Positions 9,257-20,400 of a stretch of 64,000 bases of DNA are shown one piece after another. Under the pieces are notes generated by a model. It was not told the DNA's origin, searched no databases, and was given only the letters and a program-made list of their open reading frames with translations. The stretch spans positions 7,021 to 71,020 of the forward strand of contig NHDW01000009.1 of NCBI GenBank assembly GCA_002170535.1. Reading direction: 5' to 3'. The stretch is from Methylococcaceae bacterium TMED69 (GTDB lineage Bacteria > Pseudomonadota > Gammaproteobacteria > Ga0077536). The position numbers and the translations under genes are program-made. Within the stretch, counting starts at the first letter, position 1; every line of letters begins with the position of its first letter.

Positions 9257-11050
9257 ATCGAAAATCAGACACACAGTAACGATAACAATGTATGTAATTT
9301 TAATGAGATCGCAACGTTTCTTACATACTACCTTAGAGGCCTTGGAGGGGATATTTGTGATATAGAAACCGACCAGAGTATTTATACGGATTCACAGACG
9401 ATCTACCTACCCGAATCGCTTTCGTTTAATCAATCGAAAGAAGCTAGCAGAAAATTATTTCAGATAATCCTTTCTCATCTATGGGCTCAGAATTTTTATG
9501 GAACTTGGAATAATAAAGTTATACTTGAACTCGAGCGTAAAGGTGAGTCACTAAATCAATTTCTAAAAATATTTTACCGTCTCGAGTGCATCAGACTAGA
9601 CTACTGTATAAAACGCGACCTACCTGGATTATGGGCACAACAAGTATCTTTTAAATCAAAAGAGCAAAGAAATATCGATATCTGGAGTCTATGGAAAAAT
9701 AAAAGTAAAATTTTATCAACCGAGCAAAGCACGTCATTCACGTCCCTAGCGCTAACAAGCAAATTAATTGATGATCCCTTGCCGACACTAGAAATATTTC
9801 AACATGAATTTCAAGTTCAAGAACTTCGGGAAATATTAGAATCGAAAACAGAAGCTCAGAAAGACGATTTTCGCTTATCATTACAGAAATTTTTAGATGA
9901 AAACCTTGACCAGCAAGAACAAGGCGAAAGTCAGAAGGAACAAATAGAGATTGATCAATTAGATAATGATCAAGTTAAAGGAAAGCCCCAGTACGAATTG
10001 TCTGTAAATGGCGAGAAATTAGAAATTAGTCAAAATCTATCAGACACGATAGGCGCGATTATAAAAGACATAGGATACCTACCGGATGATTACTTAAAGC
10101 CAAATTCAAATGGTCGATACGTAGACCAATTATCAGCTCAAACTCCGGACGGGAACGAAAAAGAATCAAGCGAAGAAACAAAAACTTTTTTTTATGACGA
10201 GTGGGATTGTACAAGTCAAGCTTATAAAAAATTTTTTTGTCAACTCAACGAGGTAGATATAGTTGAAGGTGACGATGGCTTCATCCAGCAGACTCTTAAA
10301 AAATATAAGGCCAACTTGAAATCAATTAAAAAAACGTTTGAGGCGATAATCGCCGAGAACTCGATCCAAAGAAAACAAGTAGATGGCGACCACTTAGATT
10401 ACAACGCTATTATCGACACTATGCCTGATCTTCTTATGGGCAACGAAATAAGTGAACATTTATATGCTAGATATCAAACCAAGGAACGTAACATAGCTGT
10501 CATGTTTATGGTAGATATGAGCGGCTCGACACTCGGCTGGGTCAATGATGCTGAAAGAGAATCCCTTGTGTTGTTGTGTGAAGCTCTGACTTTGTTGGGT
10601 GACAGATATGCAATATACGGTTTTTCTGGAAGAACCAATAAAAAGTGTGAGGTCTACCGAATAAAAGAATTCGATGAGCCATACGATTATCATGTAAAAA
10701 GTCGAATTAGTGGTATTCGGCCAAAAGCATATACTAGAATGGGAGTTGCTATTAGACATTTGGGGCGTAAATTACAACACACTAACGCGAAGACAAAACT
10801 GCTAGTTACGCTGTCTGACGGAAGGCCCGAGGATTATGGTGGATACAAAGGCACTTACGGAATTGAAGACACTCGCAAAGCCTTGTTAGAACTTAAACAG
10901 TTAGGGATCAATCCTTTTTGTGTAACCATAGATAATGAAGCGCAAGAATACTTGCCACGAATGTATGGCAAGATAAACTACACAGTAATTGATGATGTCA
11001 AAAAATTACCTTACAAAGTTGCTGACATATATCGAAAATTAACCTGCTAG
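9257..11050 (+). CDS. NorD/CbbO-like protein with C-terminal VWA domain
   Basis: MIDAS motif DMSGST and C-terminal VWA fold; the frame is open from 9209, so the called TTG start at 9779 truncates about 174 codons; proposed ATC start at 9257 behind AGAGGT (9245-9250). Confidence 0.8.
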   Translation: MENQTHSNDNNVCNFNEIATFLTYYLRGLGGDICDIETDQSIYTDSQTIYLPESLSFNQSKEASRKLFQIILSHLWAQNFYGTWNNKVILELERKGESLNQFLKIFYRLECIRLDYCIKRDLPGLWAQQVSFKSKEQRNIDIWSLWKNKSKILSTEQSTSFTSLALTSKLIDDPLPTLEIFQHEFQVQELREILESKTEAQKDDFRLSLQKFLDENLDQQEQGESQKEQIEIDQLDNDQVKGKPQYELSVNGEKLEISQNLSDTIGAIIKDIGYLPDDYLKPNSNGRYVDQLSAQTPDGNEKESSEETKTFFYDEWDCTSQAYKKFFCQLNEVDIVEGDDGFIQQTLKKYKANLKSIKKTFEAIIAENSIQRKQVDGDHLDYNAIIDTMPDLLMGNEISEHLYARYQTKERNIAVMFMVDMSGSTLGWVNDAERESLVLLCEALTLLGDRYAIYGFSGRTNKKCEVYRIKEFDEPYDYHVKSRISGIRPKAYTRMGVAIRHLGRKLQHTNAKTKLLVTLSDGRPEDYGGYKGTYGIEDTRKALLELKQLGINPFCVTIDNEAQEYLPRMYGKINYTVIDDVKKLPYKVADIYRKLTC

Positions 11051-11067
11051 AACCAAGGTAAATCAAA

Positions 11068-13038
11068 GTGTTTAAAAATATATTGATTGCAAACAGGGGG
11101 GAGATTGCTTGTCGCATAATAAAAACCGCAAAACGAATGGGAATCGAGACCCATGTAGTCTTTCACAACAAAGATTACTCTACTCCTCATACTAAGCAAG
11201 CTGATTACGCTCATGAGATCTTAGGGTCAAATCCTAATTCAGCTTATTTAGATATGAAGCAATTAGCTGCTATTCTAAAAAGCAAAGAAATTGAAGCTGT
11301 GCATCCCGGCTATGGGTTTTTATCTGAAAACCCTTCACTACCGAAACTATTAGAAAGAGATGGTATAGCTTATATTGGACCACGGTCCGAGAGTGTGGCA
11401 CTAATGGGGGATAAAGTAGAGGCACTTCAGTATGCCAAATCTCTCGGGGTAAACACACTGAAGGGCGCAGTGCTTGATGGGGATATAGAAACTTTTATAT
11501 CAAACTGCAATGATCTAACTTTTCCAATAATGCTCAAATTATCTGGTGCGGGCGGAGGAAGGGGAATTAAGATAATAGATAGCCCAAAAGATCTCAGCCA
11601 AACGATAGCAGATTTAAATAAAGAAAAAGAGCGTAATTTTAGATCAAGCATCATATTCGCGGAGGAATATATATCCAATCCAAGACACATCGAAGTTCAA
11701 ATTATTGGTGATGGAATGGGAAACGTTCGGCATCTATATGAAAGAGAGTGCAGCATACAAAGAAGATATCAAAAAATAATAGAGGAAGCACCAGCACAGC
11801 ATCTAACACCTTCTCAAAAAAAAGGAATGCGTGATGATGCTTTAAAGCTTGCTAGCTCAATGAAGTACTTAAATGCAGGAACCGTAGAGTTCTTGGTACC
11901 ATCGTGTAGTTCAAATCGGCATTACTTCCTTGAAATGAACACGAGAATTCAGGTTGAACATGGAATAACGGAACAAATTTGTTCAATTGATTTAATTGAA
12001 AAGCAAATCTCCGTAGCTTATACAAAAGGCCTTGACTTTGAACAGAAGGACATTACGTTTACCGGGCATGCAATCCAAGCAAGGGTCTGTTGTGAATCAA
12101 CTGAGGATGATTTCAGGCCTCGTACCGGGAAAATTGATGTTCTTAAACTTCCAACAGAGACAAATGTGAGAGTAGATTTTGGTATTGAATGCGGCCATAG
12201 GGTATCTTCAGATTTTGATTCCATGATTGGAAAAATCATTGCTCATGGACAGAATAGAATAGAAGCAATTACGAAACTCAAAAATGGTCTTTCGGATCTT
12301 ACGGTGCTAGGATGCGAAACAAATTTAAATGCTCTGTTAGCTATTATAGGGTCAGAAAGTTTTTATGGCGATGAAATTATCACTACTAATTATATTAAAC
12401 AAAATTTAAACAACATACTTAAACAATATGAAGAATTAACAGAAAAAGAAATCGCGATCGCCGCGCTGATCGCCCTAAAAAAAGAGAGCGCGTTTTCTTC
12501 TTCTAAAATGCGCCAAGAAATTTTCGGTTGGCAAAATTGTGTCAGACCAGTGATTTTACAAACCCGAAAAAACGACAAAATTATTATTCAAGTCATACAG
12601 ATATACCCTTACGTTTTACTAAATCTATCCAATAAAAAGACAATAAAAATTAAATCATTTACTTTTAGAGAATCATCTCTAGAGGCTGTAATTAATAACG
12701 AGAGAATAACGTGCGATTACCTTTCATTTGGAAATTTTTTACACATCAAGGTTAATAATCAACATAAATACCTTGAGTTTGCTAAAAATTTATCGGTAAC
12801 TCGAAGTAATTACGAGCCAGATAAAAACATAAAAGCAGAAATGCCGGGAACAGTAATTTCAGTATTATCTGAAGAAACCATGAAAGTTGAAATTGGTCAA
12901 ATACTTATGGTCATCGAATCGATGAAAATCCAAACCAACATCATCAGTCAGGTAGATGGTACTATTGATAAAATTTACTTTTCAGAAAACGAAAGCTTCG
13001 AACGCGGCTCAACCTTAATTTCAATTTCGGAGACTTGA
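11068..13038 (+). CDS. Biotin-dependent acyl-CoA carboxylase alpha subunit (biotin carboxylase + BCCP)
   Basis: 656 aa; FKNILIANRGEIACRII, KLSGAGGGRGI, EMNTRIQVEHGITE, biotinylation site VIESMKIQTNI; GTG start. Confidence 0.93.
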   Translation: MFKNILIANRGEIACRIIKTAKRMGIETHVVFHNKDYSTPHTKQADYAHEILGSNPNSAYLDMKQLAAILKSKEIEAVHPGYGFLSENPSLPKLLERDGIAYIGPRSESVALMGDKVEALQYAKSLGVNTLKGAVLDGDIETFISNCNDLTFPIMLKLSGAGGGRGIKIIDSPKDLSQTIADLNKEKERNFRSSIIFAEEYISNPRHIEVQIIGDGMGNVRHLYERECSIQRRYQKIIEEAPAQHLTPSQKKGMRDDALKLASSMKYLNAGTVEFLVPSCSSNRHYFLEMNTRIQVEHGITEQICSIDLIEKQISVAYTKGLDFEQKDITFTGHAIQARVCCESTEDDFRPRTGKIDVLKLPTETNVRVDFGIECGHRVSSDFDSMIGKIIAHGQNRIEAITKLKNGLSDLTVLGCETNLNALLAIIGSESFYGDEIITTNYIKQNLNNILKQYEELTEKEIAIAALIALKKESAFSSSKMRQEIFGWQNCVRPVILQTRKNDKIIIQVIQIYPYVLLNLSNKKTIKIKSFTFRESSLEAVINNERITCDYLSFGNFLHIKVNNQHKYLEFAKNLSVTRSNYEPDKNIKAEMPGTVISVLSEETMKVEIGQILMVIESMKIQTNIISQVDGTIDKIYFSENESFERGSTLISISET

Positions 13039-13040
13039 TT

Positions 13041-14648
13041 ATGAGCACTATAAAAACAACTATAAACACATCTTCAAACGAGTTTAATACGAACTATGAA
13101 TTTAACAAAAAGTTAGTTGAGGCATTTAGAAAAAAACAAGAAGAGTCAAGATCAAAAAGAAACGATAAAGATTTAACAAGAGTAAAGTCACAAGGTAAAC
13201 TTCTCCCTCGAGAACGTATTAGTCTTCTACTAGATCAAGGTTCGCCTTTTCTCGAATTGTCTTCACTTGCGGCTTGCAGTGCTTACAATGGGGAAGCTCC
13301 GTCCGCATCATGCGTAACCGGAATAGGATCAATACACGGTAAAGACGTCCTCATAATAGCAAATGATCCAACCGTAAAAGGCGGAGCATGGTACCCACTA
13401 ACGGTAAAAAAAATAGTAAGAGCGCTCGATATAGCTATCGAAAATCAGTTAGCAGTTGTTCATCTATGCGATAGTGCGGGAGGATTTCTGCCTCTACAAG
13501 CAAATTTATTTGCAGATAAGGACCACGCAGGAAGAATGTTTAGAAATCAATGCATTTTATCGAAGTTAGGCGTCAAACAATTAGCTATCGTTTTTGGGCA
13601 CTGCACTGCCGGTGGCGCTTATATACCAGCTCTTTCAGATTACTCTATTGTGGTGAGAGGAAATGGAGCCATATTTCTAGCTGGGCCACCCCTAGTAAAA
13701 GCAGCGACTGGAGAAAATGTTTCTGCAGAAGAGCTCGGCGGTGCTAACTTACATTCCCAGATCAGTGGGACATGTGATTATGCGGCTGATAGTGAGGAAC
13801 AAGCAATTGAACTTGGACGGGAAATTGTTGAATATTGGTCAGAAGGTAATAAGTTTATCTATCCTCGACAAGAAATTTCTGAACCATGTTACCCTCCCAC
13901 AGAACTTTACGGAATCATACCTAATGATATAAAAAAAGCCTACGATAGTAGAGAAGTAATAGCGAGAATCGTTGACGCGAGCAGTTTTCATGAATTTCAA
14001 CCAGACTATGGTAAAACCCTTATTTGCGGATACGCTCATCTCTGGGGTTTCAAAATTGGTATAATTGCAAACAATGGTGTCATATTTAATGAGAGCGCCC
14101 TCAAGGGCGCGCACTTCATCCAACTTTGTGATAAAAACAATACTCCTCTTCTTTTTCTACAAAACATCACTGGTTTCATGGTAGGAAAGGAGTATGAGCG
14201 TCGCGGCATAACAAAAGACGGAGCTAAGTTTTTAATGGCGCAAGTGGGTTGCTCTGTCCCAAAAATAACCATAATGTGTCATGGCTCATTCGGCGCGGGA
14301 AACTACGCGATGTGCGGTCGGGCTTTTGACAGTCGTTTTATCTTCGCGTGGCCTAACCATCAAATTGGCATAATGGGAGGCGAACAAGCTGCAAAGACCT
14401 TAGTAGAGGTCAAGGAAAGACAATTGAAAAAAAAGAAAGAAAAAATAAATAAAAAAGAAATGGAAAAAATTTATGAAGACACTTTAGCGGGATTTAACGA
14501 GCAAATGACAGCCTATTATTCGACATCACAGATTTGGGACGATGGTATCATCGATCCAGTAGATACGAGGGGCTGTCTTGGTATCGTTTTAACAGTGATA
14601 AGTAAATCCAGGCTGAAAGATTTGGGTTACGGCATCATGAGATTTTAG
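13041..14648 (+). CDS. Acyl-CoA carboxylase beta (carboxyltransferase) subunit
   Basis: LLPRERISLLLDQGSPFLELS, GGAYIPALSDYSI, GSFGAGNYAMCGRAFDSRFIFAWPNHQIGIMGGEQAAKTL. Confidence 0.94.
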   Translation: MSTIKTTINTSSNEFNTNYEFNKKLVEAFRKKQEESRSKRNDKDLTRVKSQGKLLPRERISLLLDQGSPFLELSSLAACSAYNGEAPSASCVTGIGSIHGKDVLIIANDPTVKGGAWYPLTVKKIVRALDIAIENQLAVVHLCDSAGGFLPLQANLFADKDHAGRMFRNQCILSKLGVKQLAIVFGHCTAGGAYIPALSDYSIVVRGNGAIFLAGPPLVKAATGENVSAEELGGANLHSQISGTCDYAADSEEQAIELGREIVEYWSEGNKFIYPRQEISEPCYPPTELYGIIPNDIKKAYDSREVIARIVDASSFHEFQPDYGKTLICGYAHLWGFKIGIIANNGVIFNESALKGAHFIQLCDKNNTPLLFLQNITGFMVGKEYERRGITKDGAKFLMAQVGCSVPKITIMCHGSFGAGNYAMCGRAFDSRFIFAWPNHQIGIMGGEQAAKTLVEVKERQLKKKKEKINKKEMEKIYEDTLAGFNEQMTAYYSTSQIWDDGIIDPVDTRGCLGIVLTVISKSRLKDLGYGIMRF

Positions 14649-14649
14649 T

Positions 14650-16233
14650 CTACACCTTGACCTGTAATGCTCGTTCTACGGCTGTTATCTCTTCGATTTT
14701 TGACAGAGCTTCTTCATCTAGCTCACTGGAAACCGCGAGCACCGCTATCGCAAGCTGCATGTTTTCATGCACTCCAACTTGCATTCGCGAAATATTGACA
14801 CCCATTCGGCCAAGAATATCACCCAAGATGCCAATCACTCCGGGTTGATCAGCATGCCACGTTATCAAAATATGTCCTTCAAGGGGCGACTCGACGATAT
14901 AATTATTAATTCTAGTTAATCTTGAATGCCTGCCATCAAAAACACTACCCTCAACGGTAATTGTTTCATTTTCCGAAATCAAAGAAGCTTCTATGACAGA
15001 AACATAATCTTTCGAATCCGATGACTTTATCTCAGTGACTTTTATACCTTGTCTTTTGGCGAGCTGTTTCGCATTAATTTGATTGACAGGCACAGAAAGT
15101 TGGCTTGATAAATAACCTATCAAAAGCGAACTTGTAATAGGATGAGAGTCTAATTTATTGACTTCTCCGTAACTACTAACCTCAATAGATGAAACACTTC
15201 CCACTGACATCGCATTTAGTAGAACTCCTAGTTTCCTACCAAGCTCGATAAAAGGTAAAAATTGCTCTTCCTTACCCTGGTCTATGCTTGGAATATTGAC
15301 TGCATTTATCACTTGGCCTTTTATCAAATATGACGCGATGTTGTGGGCTATTTCTACCCCAACTGCTGTCTGGGCCTCATGAGTAGACGCTCCCAAGTGG
15401 GGAGTGAACTGAATCTTATCGCATCTAAATAGTGGGCTATCACCGGGCGGTTCATTTTCAAAAACATCTAGTGCAGCCCCAGCGAGATGTCCATCCTCTA
15501 CGGCTTCCAGTAAAGCGTTTTCATCAATTAACCCGCCTCTTGCGCAGTTAATTATGTGCGCACCTTTTTTCATCAGTCCTAGGTTTTTTTCGTTTATGAG
15601 ATTTCTAGTATCATCAGTAACAGGACAATGGAGACTCACATAATCTGAGTTTATTAAAAGCTCATCCAGATCAACCTTATTCATATTATGGCTCCTAAAA
15701 GTTTCCTCAGTAACAAATGGGTCAAAACCTATTACAGTCATGCCTAATCCAATACATTTCTCCGCAAATAATCTGCCTATCGTTCCAAAACCAACAACAC
15801 CGACAGTTTTACCTGTTAACTCAATACCCAGAAAATTGTTTCTTTCCCAAAGCCCCGCTCGAACCGAACTATCTGCTTTCGGCAAATTTCTACTAAGAGA
15901 AAACATATGCGCAACCGCCAATTCTGCGGTTGTCGTTGCATTTGCATCTGGTGTATTTAAAACAACTATCCCTCTTTCCGTTGCAACATCCAGGTCAATG
16001 TTATCAACGCCAATTCCGGCTCTTCCAATTACTTTAGCTCTTTTTGCAGATTCCAGAAGCATGCCTTTCATCTTAGTCGCGCTTCTCACAATTATCCCGT
16101 CTGCATCCTCTACAAATTTCTTGGCTTCTTCAGGGGACAATCCAGGCTCAAAGGTCACCTCAAGTTCTGGATATTGCCTTAAAGCATCTATTCCTTCTGG
16201 GGCTAACTTGTCAGCTACAAACACTTTAAACAT
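14650..16233 (-). CDS. serA: D-3-phosphoglycerate dehydrogenase
   Basis: 527 aa; GRAGIGVDNIDLDVATERGIVVLNTP, GFGTIGRL, C-terminal ACT domain. Confidence 0.95.
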   Translation of the reverse strand: MFKVFVADKLAPEGIDALRQYPELEVTFEPGLSPEEAKKFVEDADGIIVRSATKMKGMLLESAKRAKVIGRAGIGVDNIDLDVATERGIVVLNTPDANATTTAELAVAHMFSLSRNLPKADSSVRAGLWERNNFLGIELTGKTVGVVGFGTIGRLFAEKCIGLGMTVIGFDPFVTEETFRSHNMNKVDLDELLINSDYVSLHCPVTDDTRNLINEKNLGLMKKGAHIINCARGGLIDENALLEAVEDGHLAGAALDVFENEPPGDSPLFRCDKIQFTPHLGASTHEAQTAVGVEIAHNIASYLIKGQVINAVNIPSIDQGKEEQFLPFIELGRKLGVLLNAMSVGSVSSIEVSSYGEVNKLDSHPITSSLLIGYLSSQLSVPVNQINAKQLAKRQGIKVTEIKSSDSKDYVSVIEASLISENETITVEGSVFDGRHSRLTRINNYIVESPLEGHILITWHADQPGVIGILGDILGRMGVNISRMQVGVHENMQLAIAVLAVSSELDEEALSKIEEITAVERALQVKV

Positions 16234-16270
16234 TATTCATTCCTTATCTTTTTTATCTATTTCCAATCCG

Positions 16271-17452
16271 CTAATCGTAATATCCATTTTTCACATTTGA
16301 ATAGGCCCAATCAAGCCATGCACATAATAATTCAATATCGGAAGACTCTACAGTTCCACCTCCCCATATACGGAAACCGGGCGGTGCATTTCTATATCCC
16401 TCAATATCAAAAGCAACATTTTCAGTCGCCAGTAGTCCGACAATCTCCTTAATAAAAGCTCGCTGGTCTGATTCTTGTAAGCCAGTGAATCTTACATCTG
16501 ATATTTGAAGACAGATTGAAGTATTAGAAACCGTATCTGGATCTTTTGCCAACATATCCACCCAGGCAGTTTTTTCGACCCATTGCATGACTATTTCTAA
16601 ATTTTTTCTAGAGCGACCAATAAGTTCTTTTAAACCACCATGCTTCAGCACCCATCGCAAGGCAACCAAGTAATCTTCAACGCACAACATAGAAGGAGTG
16701 TTAATTGTCGAGCCCGTAAAAATAGCTAGATTAGGTTTTTTGTTTTTTGCTAATTTAAAGAGCTTTGGAATAGGCCATTTGGGAGTATATTCCGATAATC
16801 GTTGTATCGCCTTCGGGCTGAGTATTAAAATTCCATGTGCTGCTTCTCCTCCTAACACTTTTTGCCAAGAGTATGTAACGACATCGAGTTTCTCCCAAGG
16901 CATTTCCATAGCAAAAACTGCTGAGGTCGCATCACAGATGGTAAGCCCTTGTCGATTGTCAGGAATCCATTCACCATTAGGTACTTTCACCCCGGAAGTC
17001 GTACCATTCCAAACGAACACGACGTCATTTTCAAAATTAATATTCTCTAGATTTGGCAATAAACCGTAGTCGGCAATATGTTTATTTACATTGTCTAATT
17101 TCAATTCACCAACAATATCGCTCAACCAATCAGAGCTAAAACTTTCCCACGCTAAAACATCAACACCTAAATATCCAAGAAAATTCCACATTGCCAGTTC
17201 AATAGCTCCAGTGTCTGATCCTGGTACAATCCCAACAACATAATCTTGAGGCAATTTTAAAATATCTTTTGTCATTTTTAGTGCTTCCTCAAGCTTATTT
17301 TTACCCAATTTAGATCTATGAGACCTGCCAAGAACAGCCGCATCTAGGTCTGCTAATTTCCAACCTTTAAATTTTGGGCATGGTCCCGATGAAAATGATG
17401 GATTATACGGTCGTTTTAGTGGCTTCTCATACATTTGATTTAACATCCTCAT
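16271..17452 (-). CDS. serC: Phosphoserine aminotransferase
   Basis: 393 aa; FSSGPCPKFKGW, LGRSHRSKLGKNKLEEA, VWNGTTSGVKVPN, SWQKVLGGEAAHG; adjacent to serA. Confidence 0.93.
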   Translation of the reverse strand: MRMLNQMYEKPLKRPYNPSFSSGPCPKFKGWKLADLDAAVLGRSHRSKLGKNKLEEALKMTKDILKLPQDYVVGIVPGSDTGAIELAMWNFLGYLGVDVLAWESFSSDWLSDIVGELKLDNVNKHIADYGLLPNLENINFENDVVFVWNGTTSGVKVPNGEWIPDNRQGLTICDATSAVFAMEMPWEKLDVVTYSWQKVLGGEAAHGILILSPKAIQRLSEYTPKWPIPKLFKLAKNKKPNLAIFTGSTINTPSMLCVEDYLVALRWVLKHGGLKELIGRSRKNLEIVMQWVEKTAWVDMLAKDPDTVSNTSICLQISDVRFTGLQESDQRAFIKEIVGLLATENVAFDIEGYRNAPPGFRIWGGGTVESSDIELLCAWLDWAYSNVKNGYYD

Positions 17453-17493
17453 AACTTATTATTTGTGAGTCAATCTTTACATAAACCTCACAA

Positions 17494-20400
17494 CTAATGG
17501 AAATCTCTTGAATTTAAATTTAAATCTGAAATTAAATGGCTAATATTCGATAATTTTTCAACAACAATATGAGCAACATTGTTTTGAATTTGCAATTTGC
17601 CTTTACATTTAATTATACATGATTTGAGTATTGTTTTCCTAAATAAACTAGCTAAATTAGGCCAAATAACTAAGTTAATAAATCCGAGCTCATCTTCTAA
17701 TGTTAAAAACACAACACCTGCTGCAGTCTTAGGCTTTTGCCGACTAATTACCAGACCTATTACCTCTACACTATCTCCGTTTTTTGAGAGCATTAAATCC
17801 TGTGATGATAAAAATTTTTCATTTTTAATCTTAGACTTTAGTATCAAGATAGGGTGCTCCCCAAGCGATGCGCCATAAGATTTATAATCCATTTTACAAG
17901 AATCTATTTCACTCAAACTATTTAACATTGGAGATGAGAGATCATTATTTTTAACCGAATCAAGCAGGCCACCCTCCCCTTTTAATATTATGCTTTGCCA
18001 TACAGCCTCATATCTATTATGAACCAAAGAGGAAAAAGCGCCAGACTGAGCTATCAATGAGGATTGTTTTCTATCAATCTTAATATTTGAAATAAGATCT
18101 TCAATATTTTTAATATCTATCTGATTTCTTTTTCTTATAATTTCATCGATCACAGATCTTTTAATACCTATTATCATGATAAACCCGAGGCGGAGTGAAA
18201 GCTTAGAGCTTTTTGATCCCTTCTCAACAGTACAGAACCATTTACTTTTTTTAATATCAATAGGCTTAACTTCAACATTATGCGCCAAACAATCATTAAT
18301 AATTTGCGATGATGAATAAAAACCCATTGGTTGACTATTTAAAAGACTAGCTGCAAATATCTCTGGATGATGCCTTTTTAACCAAGCGGAAGCATAGGCA
18401 ATGAGAGCAAAGCTTGCCGCATGAGATTCTGGAAATCCATATTCTGCGAAACCTTTGATTCGATCAAATAAATCTTTTGAGAAACCCTCGCTATAACCTC
18501 GATTTATCATTCCTCGGATTAATTTTTTGTGAAATGAATCAAATATTTCATCTTTATCCCATGAAGATAGTGCTCTGCGCAATTCATCTGCTTCACCTGC
18601 AGTAAATCCCGCAGCAACAACCGCTAATCTAATAATTTGCTCCTGAAAAAGAGGAACACCAAGTGTCCTTTCCAAAACCGACCTAATAGCATGGTCAGGA
18701 TAAAAAACCTTTTCAAGACCATCTCTACGTCTAAGGTAAGGGTGCACCATGTCGCCCTGTATAGGGCCAGGTCTTATAAGCGCTATTTCTATGACTAAAT
18801 CGTAATAGCAGTTAGGCTTTAATCTGGGTAACATAGCCATTTGCGCTCTTGACTCTATTTGGAACACACCTACAGTATCTGCTTTTTGAATCATTTGAAA
18901 AGTAGCAACATCATTATCTGGAATATCACAAAATGAAAACGGTTTTTTGTGAATCTCTTCTATTAATAAGAAACTTTTTTTTAAAACCGTAAGCATCCCT
19001 AAACCCAAACAATCAAATTTTAAAATATGCATAAAATCTAGATCGTTTTTATCCCACTGTATTACAGTTCGATTATCCATTGAGGCTATTTCTATAGGAA
19101 CTATGTCACTTAGTTTATTTTTCGAAATAACAAAACCGCCAACATGTTGCGAAAGGTGCCGCGGAAAACCTATTAAATCTCTAACTAGATAAAATAAAGC
19201 TTCCTTTCTTGTTTTAAAAGAACCTGTAAAATCTAAATTTTCACAATTATTTTCCAAAGAAAATTGATTAATAAGACTATAAATTTCATCACTACCAAAA
19301 TCTAATACTTTAGCGACATCTCTTATGGCACTCTTAATTTTATATGTAACAACACTTGCAGCTATAGCAGCCCGCTGTCTTCCATAACGTTCATATATAT
19401 ATTGTATAACTTCTTCTCGACGCCCACTTTCGAAATCCACATCAATATCTGGTGGTTCATTTCTTTCTCTTGAGACAAATCTTTCAAATAACATTTCAAT
19501 TCTTGATGGATCAACTTCCGTTATACCTAAGCAGTAACAGATTACAGAATTAGCAGCAGATCCCCTGCCCTGACATAAAATCCCTTGTGATTTAGCAAAA
19601 GAAACAATATCTTCGACTGTAATGAAAAAATTCTCATAATTAAGTTCAGAAACTAAAGAAAACTCATGCTCAATCAATTCTCTTATCGCTTTACTCTCGC
19701 CATGAGGCCATCTATTCTTTATTCCTTTTTCTAATAAATAACGAAGATAACTTTTAGTAGTATATGTTTTAGGTACAACAATGTCAGAATACTCACAATT
19801 AATCTCGCCCAAGTCGAAAGTACATCGATTGGCGATAATTAAACTTTCTTTTATAAAAGAAACAGGGTAAAGCCTTTCTAACCTACTCAAAGGCCTTAAA
19901 TATCTTTCAGAATTATTAAAAAGACAATCAGGCTGAAGTTCTGAAATTTTAGCATTGTTTCTTATAGCTGCAATAGTGTCAAGAAGGAACCTTCTTTGAG
20001 GTATATGCATATGCACATCACCTATAGCAGTTATAGGAATTTTATATTTATCACTAACTTGAATTAGAAGATTTTCAATATTTTGACGATTGCCTTCATA
20101 GTGATTGCTCAGGCCGATCCAGAAATTTTCAGGGAACACACTTTTTAGTTTCTTAATAGATTTTTCTACATCTATAATATCTAAACATTTAGCTATTATT
20201 ATTGTTTCCTTTAAACTTAAAACATCATCTAATACAATCTTGTAATTGCCTTTAGATTCTCTGAAACGCCCTTTTGTTATTAGGCTAGAAATTTCTTTAT
20301 AAGACTGCTTGCTGCTAGCTAATAAAATTAAATTTAAGTTTTCATGGACCTTAAATTCCGATCCAACAATCATTTTTATTTTATGTTTTTTCGCGGACTT

